A stretch of DNA of 64,000 nt from Mycolicibacterium sphagni (GTDB lineage: Bacteria > Actinomycetota > Actinomycetes > Mycobacteriales > Mycobacteriaceae), in contig NZ_VBSB01000008.1 of NCBI RefSeq assembly GCF_013337765.1, positions 124,001-188,000 of the forward strand, in the 5' to 3' direction. Within the stretch, counting starts at the first letter, position 1; the number at the start of each line of letters is the position of its first letter. The notes below the pieces were generated by a model. It had not been told where the DNA came from, searched no databases, and saw only the letters and a list, made by a program, of their open reading frames with translations. Below, in pieces: positions 57,622-64,000 of this stretch. The position numbers and the translations under genes were made by a program.

Positions 57622-60600
57622 CTACCTCAGCAGCGATTCGGCGTGCCGGCAGAGCAGCAGCAGTTCAGCGTTCACCGTCGCCGCGCGGGCCACATCAATG
57701 AGATTGTCGCGCCCGAGTTCTGCTCGGAGACGGGTGAATCGTGCGATTGCGGGCGCAGCATCGTGTTGCCAAGCGCTCATGGTAGTGGCGCAGTTACCGC
57801 CCAAGCGCACTACGGCGGCGGCCAGACGATGATGCCTGTCGGCCAGTTCATCACGCACAGCTGCTGCAGCCATCGCGTCCCACCAATTTGAAGTGCTATG
57901 TGCACTAAGGCCTTCCACGATCCAGGCAAGGTCGAGGGTGTCATCGATCGCCGTGTGGATGCTAGCCACATCGCAGACGTCGACTTGTAGCCGTGTTGCG
58001 GTTTGGCTGAGATCGAAGGCCTCCAGTCGGAGTCCCTCGCGGTGCGGATCTACATCCGGTGCGGCTACTTGCAGGGCGCTGATATCACTGTGGTACAGGC
58101 GAATCATCGCGGCGATGTCCAGCTGGCCGCCGTGGTGGCGCAGAAGCCTAGCGGCGGTGTACTCGATGAATTGCTGCACGCCGTGCAACGCTCGCCACCG
58201 TTGGGGCGGAGTCAATTCCGACTGTCCGCGTGCCTGCTGCCACATCTCGTCGATCGGAAAAAGATGCCGGACGACCGCGTACGCGGCGGCGACCGCAGAT
58301 GTCGGCACGCCAAGTCGCTCATTGAGCTGGTAGATCAGACCGGGCCCGACGTGGTTGATTAGATCATCGGCGAGCTCCGTCGCGATGATGTCTCGTGCCA
58401 ACGGGTGCTGCGCGATCTCGGCGGATAGGCGGTTGCGGAATCGCGAGGGAAAGTAGGACAGCAGTGATGCGCCAAAAATAGCGTCATCGGGCACTGGGGA
58501 TGCCAGCAGTTCGTCGCGCACAACATTCTTGGAATGCGCCAGTAGAACAGCGATCTCGGGGCGGGCAAGTCCGAGTCCGGCTCGCGTGCGCGAGACCAAT
58601 TCCGTGCGACTCGGCAGTGTCTCGCTGGCCCGATTGATGCCGCTCGCGCGTTCCAGATCATCGATCAATCGCTCATGACGATTGAGCAGCTGCGGCGCTT
58701 GGGCCTCGGCCAGGCTGATCGCCAACACCTGGTTCTGGCAGCTGTCTAGCACCGCGGCGGCGACCTCGTCGAGCGACTGACGCAGAAGGTCGTTGCGTTC
58801 AGTATCGGTGATCAACTTCGCGCGTTGCGCGATGTCCAGGGCGATCTTGAGATTGACCTCGCGGTCCGACGTGGCGACACCCGCGGCATTGTCGATGAAG
58901 TCGGCATTGATCCGGCCCCCGTTCAGCGCGTATTCAATGCGCGCACGCTGTGTCAGGCCGAGGTTGCCGCCCTCGCCAACGACCTTGGCGCCCAGTTCAT
59001 TCGCATCGATGCGAATCGCATCGTTGGTCGGGTCCGCGGCCTCGGCGTGCCCTTCCCGACCCGATTTGACATAAGTGCCGATGCCACCGTTCCAGAGCAG
59101 GTCTACATCGGCGGCAAGAATTGCCCGGATGAGGTCATTCGGCGTGACGGTTTCTGTTGCGATCGCCAAGGCGGCTCTCGCTGCGGCGGGCAGCATGATC
59201 CTTTTGGCACTACGTGGCCATACCCCGCCGCCCATCGAAATCTTGGTGGCGTCGTAGTCGGCCCAACTACTCGCCGGTAACTGGGCGAGCCGAAGTCTCT
59301 CCGCATAACTGGTTGTGGGTTCAGGATCGGGATCCACGAAGATATGGCGATGATCGAAGGCAGCTACCAACTGGACGCCGCGAGAAAGCAACATGCCGTT
59401 TCCGAAGACATCGCCGGACATGTCACCGATACCCACTACGCGGATCTGGTCGGTGTCGACATCGATGCCCAAATCGGCGAAGTGCTGCCGAACGGACACC
59501 CATGCGCCACGCGCAGTGATACCCATCTTCTTGTGGTCATAGCCGGCTGAGCCGCCCGAGGCGAATGCGTCACCCAGCCAGAACCCGCGCTGGAGCGCAA
59601 TCTCGTTGGCAATATCGGAGAATCGTGCGGTGCCCTTGTCCGCCGCTACGACCAGGTAGGGGTCGTCACCTCCATAGACGACGGTCCTGTCTGGAGTAAT
59701 CACGCTGGCATCGACGACGTTGTCGGTGACGTCCAATAGGCCGGCGATGAATGTGCGGTATGCCTTTTCAGCGGTGATGGCGGGATTCTTGCGAACAAAG
59801 GCACCTTTGGCGCCCACAGGGACGATGGGCGAGTTCTTGACGGTCTGCGTTTTCATCAGACCCAGTACCTCGGTGCGGAAGTCCTCGGGACGATCCGAGA
59901 ACCGCAAACCACCTCTCGCAATTGGACCGCTGCGCATATGGATGCCTTCGACATCCTCGCAGTCAACGAAGATCTCGCGATAAGGCACCACGGAACCGCG
60001 CGGCTCCAATCGATTCGAGTCGAGCATAAATGACGCGTATTGCTTGGGTGCGCCGTCGGACCCGTGCTGAAACCAGTTGGTGCGCAGTGTCGCCGATACA
60101 AACGCCGCGAAGGCGCGAAGAATGCGATCTTCATCGACCGTGCTGGTCGCCTCGATCGGAAGCGATAATTCAACCAACGCCGCACTGACTACCGACTCGC
60201 GGTTGTCGATATCGGGATCGAACCGAGCCTTGAAGTAGGCGATCAGCGCTGTGACGAACTCCGGGTTGTCGTTGAGCGTGGTAAGGACGTAACTCGGCGA
60301 CAACCCGAGTCCGGCTTGACAGAGGAACCTGCTGGCACACCGCACCAGCATGACCTCGCGCCACGCCACATTCGCTGACGCGATCAAAGTCGCGAAATCG
60401 TCGATGGCAAATCCATACCTGTAGGCGGCTTCGAAAGCGGCCGCGATGTTCGCCGGCGTTCCGTGGTGCCACCGCGGCGGAACGACCAAGTCGAACAACG
60501 ACAACGCGATCGGAGCCGCCGACACGCCGGTCAGCGGCCGTTGACCCGCGACCCTCAGACCGAAATGTTCGAATAGGGCGCAGATGTCGGTCAGCAACGG

Positions 60601-60765
60601 ATGCGCCCCCGGCCACGCCGCCACCGCCTGAATGACATCTGCACGACCGTCGTGGTCGAGGAACCTCATCCGTGCTGCGCTCGGCCAGGCGAGTACGTGG
60701 GTTATCGCTTCCCCGAAACCGGTATTCAGCACATGCAGATCAGTTGCGGCGGCAACGTCGCCCAT
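57622..60765 (-). CDS. gdh: Compact NAD-dependent glutamate dehydrogenase (about 115 kDa class)
   Basis: A 1047-residue enzyme matching the catalytic and C-terminal parts of the large bacterial NAD-glutamate dehydrogenases but without the N-terminal ACT-type region of the 180 kDa class (about 1600 residues in M. tuberculosis Rv2476c). Catalytic-domain signatures are MRSGPIARGGLRFSDRPEDF, MKTQTVKNSPIVPVGAKGAF with the substrate Lys, and DKKMGITARG-type GYDHKKMGITARGAW; the NAD domain has VVGIGDMSGDVFGNGMLLSR. It deaminates glutamate to 2-oxoglutarate. It faces the Cache gene (36 nt) and is divergent from gabT, which makes glutamate, so it recycles the amino acceptor. ATG at 60765. Confidence 0.88.
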   Translation of the reverse strand: MGDVAAATDLHVLNTGFGEAITHVLAWPSAARMRFLDHDGRADVIQAVAAWPGAHPLLTDICALFEHFGLRVAGQRPLTGVSAAPIALSLFDLVVPPRWHHGTPANIAAAFEAAYRYGFAIDDFATLIASANVAWREVMLVRCASRFLCQAGLGLSPSYVLTTLNDNPEFVTALIAYFKARFDPDIDNRESVVSAALVELSLPIEATSTVDEDRILRAFAAFVSATLRTNWFQHGSDGAPKQYASFMLDSNRLEPRGSVVPYREIFVDCEDVEGIHMRSGPIARGGLRFSDRPEDFRTEVLGLMKTQTVKNSPIVPVGAKGAFVRKNPAITAEKAYRTFIAGLLDVTDNVVDASVITPDRTVVYGGDDPYLVVAADKGTARFSDIANEIALQRGFWLGDAFASGGSAGYDHKKMGITARGAWVSVRQHFADLGIDVDTDQIRVVGIGDMSGDVFGNGMLLSRGVQLVAAFDHRHIFVDPDPEPTTSYAERLRLAQLPASSWADYDATKISMGGGVWPRSAKRIMLPAAARAALAIATETVTPNDLIRAILAADVDLLWNGGIGTYVKSGREGHAEAADPTNDAIRIDANELGAKVVGEGGNLGLTQRARIEYALNGGRINADFIDNAAGVATSDREVNLKIALDIAQRAKLITDTERNDLLRQSLDEVAAAVLDSCQNQVLAISLAEAQAPQLLNRHERLIDDLERASGINRASETLPSRTELVSRTRAGLGLARPEIAVLLAHSKNVVRDELLASPVPDDAIFGASLLSYFPSRFRNRLSAEIAQHPLARDIIATELADDLINHVGPGLIYQLNERLGVPTSAVAAAYAVVRHLFPIDEMWQQARGQSELTPPQRWRALHGVQQFIEYTAARLLRHHGGQLDIAAMIRLYHSDISALQVAAPDVDPHREGLRLEAFDLSQTATRLQVDVCDVASIHTAIDDTLDLAWIVEGLSAHSTSNWWDAMAAAAVRDELADRHHRLAAAVVRLGGNCATTMSAWQHDAAPAIARFTRLRAELGRDNLIDVARAATVNAELLLLCRHAESLLR

Positions 60766-60781
60766 GGCGGCATCCTTCCCT

Positions 60782-60800
60782 CACAACGCACAGTGTTGTG
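60782..60800. promoter_or_regulatory. Inverted repeat between divergent gdh and gabT
   Basis: CACAAC at 60782-60787 and GTTGTG at 60795-60800 form 6-bp arms around a 7-nt centre. It lies 17 nt upstream of the gdh start and about 130 nt upstream of gabT, and is a candidate shared operator. It does not resemble the TATGTTAAACATA site upstream of gntR. Confidence 0.4.
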
Positions 60801-60928
60801 GGATTCGAGCGTCTCGCGGCATCGCCGTCTTGGAGATATTGCGTCAATCAATTGTCCATCTCGGCCATGGAGCTGATGCGGCGTCCGTTCCTACGCTGGC
60901 AAGCACATCTAGGAAAGGGACGATCGAT

Positions 60929-62287
60929 ATGACGCTGCTCGACTCGGTGCTCGGCGGTCCCGACCTGCCCCAAGAGCGCAAGCTCGTCACGGCCATCCCG
61001 GGGCCCCGCTCCATCGCGCTGGCCGGCCGCCGACATGCCGCCGTGCCTGCTGGTTTGACCAGCAGTGCCGGTGTGTATGCGGCTGCCGCCGGTGGTGGGG
61101 TCATCGTGGACGTCGACGGCAACTCGTTCATCGACTTGGGCAGCGGTATCGCCGTTACTACGGTCGGCAACGCTGCCCGGCAGGTTGTGGCCCGCACCTC
61201 GGCACAGCTCAACCAATTCACCCACACCTGTTTCCTGGCGACGCCATACGAGCCGTACATCGAGGTAGCCGAACGGCTCAACGGCATCGCGCCCGGCGAT
61301 CATGAGAAGCGCACCGCGTTGTTCAATACCGGCAGTGAAGCGCTGGAGAACGCCGTCAAGTACGCCCGAGTCGCCACCAACCGTCCCGCGGTAGTGGTAT
61401 TCGACCATGCATTCCACGGCCGCTCACTGCTGACGATGTCGATGACGGCAAAGAATCTTCCGTACAAGCACGGCTTTGGTCCGTTTGCGCCCGAGGTCTA
61501 CCGGGCTCCGATGGCCTATCCGTACCGGTGGCCGTCAGGGCCGGAAAACTGCGCCGCCGAAGCATTCAGTCAGTTCGCCCAGCTGGTCGACAGCCAGATC
61601 GGTTCCGACGCCGTCGCGTGCGTGGTGGTCGAGCCGATTCAAGGCGAGGGCGGGTTCATCGTGCCGGCCGAGGGCTTCCTGACGAAGGTGGCCGACTTCT
61701 GCCGCGACCGGGGCATCGTGTTCGTCGCCGATGAGGTCCAGACCGGGATTGCCCGCACCGGCGCATGGTTCGCTTGTGAGCACGAAGGCATCGTGCCCGA
61801 CCTGATCGCCACCGCCAAGGGCCTGGCCGGCGGGCTCCCGCTGGCCGCGGTCACCGGGCGTGCCGACATCATGGATGCGGCCCACCCCGGTGGTATCGGC
61901 GGTACCTACAGCGGCAACCCGGTCGCGTGTGCCGCCGCCCTCGGCGTGTTCGACGAGATCGAGAATGGCCAATTGCTTACCCGCGCACAGGCGATCGGCG
62001 AGATCCTCACTCGCGAACTCAAGGACATCGCCGCTTCCACCGATATCATCGGCGAGATTCGCGGCCGCGGCGCGATGATCGCTGCTGAACTCGTGTTTCC
62101 CGGCACCCGTACACCCCATCGGGATGCGGTTGCTGAGCTCGCCCGGTACTGCCACAACAACGGCGTACTTACACTGACCGCAGGCACTTTCGGCAACGTT
62201 CTTCGATTCCTCCCGCCGTTGACCATCGCCGACAACCTGCTCATCGAAGCACTCGGCGTGCTGCGCGACGGCTTCGCTTCACTCTGA
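60929..62287 (+). CDS. gabT: Omega-amino acid aminotransferase, GabT/DavT type
   Basis: A 452-residue class III PLP aminotransferase closest in pattern to 4-aminobutyrate/5-aminovalerate transaminases. Segments are ALFNTGSEALENAVKYARVA (about 130-149), FDHAFHGRSLLTMSMTAKNL, VEPIQGEGGFIVPAEGF, FVADEVQTGIARTGAWF with the PLP Asp, and the Schiff-base Lys in IATAKGLAGGLPLAAVTGR. It moves the terminal amino group to 2-oxoglutarate, giving a semialdehyde and glutamate. The ATG at 60929 has AGGAAAGGGA about 8 nt upstream. It is followed by glutaryl-CoA dehydrogenase, which makes 5-aminovalerate a likely substrate. Confidence 0.88.
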   Translation: MTLLDSVLGGPDLPQERKLVTAIPGPRSIALAGRRHAAVPAGLTSSAGVYAAAAGGGVIVDVDGNSFIDLGSGIAVTTVGNAARQVVARTSAQLNQFTHTCFLATPYEPYIEVAERLNGIAPGDHEKRTALFNTGSEALENAVKYARVATNRPAVVVFDHAFHGRSLLTMSMTAKNLPYKHGFGPFAPEVYRAPMAYPYRWPSGPENCAAEAFSQFAQLVDSQIGSDAVACVVVEPIQGEGGFIVPAEGFLTKVADFCRDRGIVFVADEVQTGIARTGAWFACEHEGIVPDLIATAKGLAGGLPLAAVTGRADIMDAAHPGGIGGTYSGNPVACAAALGVFDEIENGQLLTRAQAIGEILTRELKDIAASTDIIGEIRGRGAMIAAELVFPGTRTPHRDAVAELARYCHNNGVLTLTAGTFGNVLRFLPPLTIADNLLIEALGVLRDGFASL

Positions 62288-62321
62288 ATCCCCCAACCAC
62301 CACCCTCCTCAAGGAACAGCA

Positions 62322-63515
62322 ATGACCGCAACGGCCGCGCCACCATCCGCACAGACCTACACACCGCTGGAACTCTTCGACATCGACCGGCTCCTCGAGC
62401 CCGACGAGCGCGATATCGCCGCCACGGTCCGCAAGTTCGTCGAGACGCGGCTGAGGCCGAACATCGAGGGCTGGTTCGAGTCCGCGACCCTTCCGCGAGA
62501 GCTGGCAAAGGAATTCGGCGATCTCGGCGTGCTCGGCATGCACCTCGACGGCTATGGGTGCGCAGGCACCAACGCCGTCAGCTATGGATTGGCCTGTCTG
62601 GAACTGGAAGCCGGTGACAGCGGCTTCCGCAGTTTCGTGTCGGTGCAGGGTTCGCTGTCCATGTTCTCGATCTACCGTTACGGCTCTGAGGAACAGAAGC
62701 ACGAGTGGCTGCCGCGTCTGGCAGCCGGCGATGCGATCGGCTGCTTCGGTCTGACGGAGCCCGATTTCGGGTCCAACCCCGCAGGTATGCGTACCCGCGC
62801 GCGCCGCGACGGCAGTGACTGGGTGCTCAACGGCACCAAAATGTGGATCACCAACGGAAATCTGGCCGATGTCGCCACAGTGTGGGCTCAGACCGATGAA
62901 GGCGTTCGCGGTTTCCTGGTTCCGACCGGCACACCGGGCTTCACCGCCAACGAGATTCACCGCAAGCTGTCACTGCGCGCCTCGGTGACTTCGGAACTCG
63001 TGCTGGACAATGTGCGACTGCCGGCGTCGGCTCAGCTACCCCACGCGGTTGGGCTCGGCGCGCCACTTTCATGCCTCAACGAGGCGCGATTCGGGATTGT
63101 CTTCGGCGCATTGGGTGCGGCACGCGACAGTTTGGAGGCCGCGATCGCCTACACGCAGTCGCGCGATGTCTTCGATCGACCGTTGGCGAGTTTCCAACTG
63201 ACACAGGAGAAGCTGGCCAACATGACCGTCGAGCTCGGAAAGGGCACGTTGCTCGCCCTGCACCTTGGCCGGATCAAAGACGCCGAGGGCGTGCGGCCCG
63301 AACAGGTCAGCCTGGGCAAGCTGAACAATGTCCGCGAAGCGATCGCCATCGCTCGCGAATGCCGAACCCTGTTGGGTGGCAGTGGCATCACCCTTGAGTA
63401 CTCCCCACTGCGGCACGCCAACAACCTCGAATCAGTGCTGACCTATGAGGGCACCTCCGAGATGCACTTGCTGTCCATCGGCAAGGCACTCACCGGACAC
63501 GCCGCCTTCCGTTAG
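62322..63515 (+). CDS. gcdH: Glutaryl-CoA dehydrogenase
   Basis: A 397-residue acyl-CoA dehydrogenase-fold flavoprotein that oxidises and decarboxylates glutaryl-CoA to crotonyl-CoA. Subfamily features are DSGFRSFVSVQGSLSMFSIY with the Arg that pairs with the glutaryl carboxylate (about 97-116), GCFGLTEPDFGSNPAGMRT and the catalytic Glu in SVLTYEGTSEMHLLS (about 374-388). The C-terminus matches GcdH rather than straight-chain acyl-CoA dehydrogenases. The ATG at 62322 has CAAGGAA 5 nt upstream. It lies 34 nt after gabT and 33 nt before an aldehyde dehydrogenase gene, so lysine-, cadaverine- or 5-aminovalerate-derived glutaryl-CoA is the likely substrate. Confidence 0.88.
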   Translation: MTATAAPPSAQTYTPLELFDIDRLLEPDERDIAATVRKFVETRLRPNIEGWFESATLPRELAKEFGDLGVLGMHLDGYGCAGTNAVSYGLACLELEAGDSGFRSFVSVQGSLSMFSIYRYGSEEQKHEWLPRLAAGDAIGCFGLTEPDFGSNPAGMRTRARRDGSDWVLNGTKMWITNGNLADVATVWAQTDEGVRGFLVPTGTPGFTANEIHRKLSLRASVTSELVLDNVRLPASAQLPHAVGLGAPLSCLNEARFGIVFGALGAARDSLEAAIAYTQSRDVFDRPLASFQLTQEKLANMTVELGKGTLLALHLGRIKDAEGVRPEQVSLGKLNNVREAIAIARECRTLLGGSGITLEYSPLRHANNLESVLTYEGTSEMHLLSIGKALTGHAAFR

Positions 63516-63548
63516 CCAGGCGCGCCCGAATCCTGATTGGAAACATGA

Positions 63549-64000
63549 ATGACCGTGTCCACCACCATATCGCTCCAGCACCTCGTCGACGGATTGTGGA
63601 TCTCCGGTAGCGGTGAAGAATTGCGCAGCGTCAACCCTGCTCGTCCGAGAATCATCGTGGCACAAGGTGGTTCGGCCACCCACGCCGATGTAGACACCGC
63701 GGTGGCGGCTGCCGCACGGGCACAGGCAGGGTGGGCCGCGACGCCGATGCGCCAACGCGGTGTGCTACTACTGGCAGCGGCCGACGTCCTTGAGCGTAAC
63801 GCCGATGGCTGGGGACTCGATCTCGCGGCTGAGGAAGGCAAGACCAAGGCTGAAGGCGTTGCCGAAGTACGGCGCGCCGCACAGATCTTGCGCTATTACG
63901 GCAACGAGGGAGACCGCCAATCCGGCGAGATCTACGCATCGCCAAGAGCCGGTGAGCAGATCCTGGTGACCCGAAAAGCGGTTGGCGTGGTCGGCGTGAT
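63549..64000 (+). CDS. Aldehyde dehydrogenase, 3' end outside window (probable glutarate/succinate-semialdehyde type)
   Basis: The first 150 residues of an aldehyde dehydrogenase are visible: LVDGLWISGSGEELRSVNPA (about 12-31), AAAARAQAGWAATPMRQRG and AEEGKTKAEGVAEVRRAAQI, the start of a typical NAD-binding domain. The catalytic Cys is beyond the window. The ATG at 63549 with GGAAAC upstream is chosen; a competing ATG at 63545 is in another frame. Position after gabT and gcdH suggests oxidation of the semialdehyde formed by GabT (glutarate semialdehyde dehydrogenase role, DavD-like), which is inferred from context. Confidence 0.75.
   Translation, partial: MTVSTTISLQHLVDGLWISGSGEELRSVNPARPRIIVAQGGSATHADVDTAVAAAARAQAGWAATPMRQRGVLLLAAADVLERNADGWGLDLAAEEGKTKAEGVAEVRRAAQILRYYGNEGDRQSGEIYASPRAGEQILVTRKAVGVVGV

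Noticed and set aside
1..64000. Prophage, insertion sequence or integrative element
   Set aside because: No transposase, integrase, phage structural gene, terminal repeats or tRNA attachment site was seen; composition is uniform apart from short AT-rich promoter regions.

Overview
The window looks like chromosome of a fast-growing mycobacterium (Mycolicibacterium-like). It has high GC, many GTG starts and several apparently leaderless promoters. Genes typical of the genus are present: furA-katG, the Mpt53/CcdA-like pair, ripD, DUF4193, DUF5078, a Tex protein, an Rv2638-like STAS protein and many small secreted or lipoproteins. I see no rRNA, tRNA, CRISPR array, insertion sequence, phage gene or replication origin. 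All assignments rest on reading the translated sequence and recalling families; no database search was run.

Layout. 1-3 kb: small exported or membrane proteins and a PPOX-family flavoprotein. 3.2-8.5 kb: Tex, an alpha/beta hydrolase without its nucleophile, and a type III polyketide synthase with an ICMT-like methyltransferase. 8.5-14 kb: a three-gene nitrile hydratase/thiocyanate hydrolase-type operon, two thioesterases, an enoyl-CoA hydratase and an exported cyclohexadienyl-dehydratase-like protein. 14-17 kb: DUF4193, RipD, a membrane protein and an FNT channel. 17-24 kb: a PucR regulator divergent from a semialdehyde dehydrogenase and class III aminotransferase, then a flavin monooxygenase-like protein and an isochorismatase-fold hydrolase. 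24-31.5 kb: glycogen phosphorylase, a methyltransferase, membrane proteins, a MOSC protein, and a MenC-like protein lacking its catalytic residues that is translationally coupled to an unconventional MTHFR-like gene. 31.7-36.5 kb: a lipoprotein, furA-katG with promoter and terminator, and the Mpt53/CcdA thiol-redox pair. 36.6-46.2 kb: a TetR-DUF1214-sulfotransferase operon, the divergent DNA-repair pair mug/alkB, a membrane-anchored Mrr-like nuclease, an LLM oxidoreductase, a STAS protein, and an exonuclease coupled to a DUF294 protein.

46.3-64 kb is the most interesting region: a probable amine/omega-amino-acid catabolic island. It encodes an APC permease, an aminoaldehyde dehydrogenase, two divergent paralogous SxxK serine hydrolases, an ATP-grasp ligase, a PucR regulator, a GntR regulator coupled to a free-standing Cache sensor domain, a compact (about 115 kDa) NAD-glutamate dehydrogenase, a GabT-type aminotransferase, glutaryl-CoA dehydrogenase and a second aldehyde dehydrogenase cut by the window end. 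The aminotransferase, semialdehyde dehydrogenase and GcdH fit conversion of a C5 amino acid (5-aminovalerate, from lysine or cadaverine) through glutarate to crotonyl-CoA, with glutamate dehydrogenase recycling the amino acceptor. The ATP-grasp and hydrolase cassette has no obvious place in the textbook pathway and may be an undescribed ligation/hydrolysis step.
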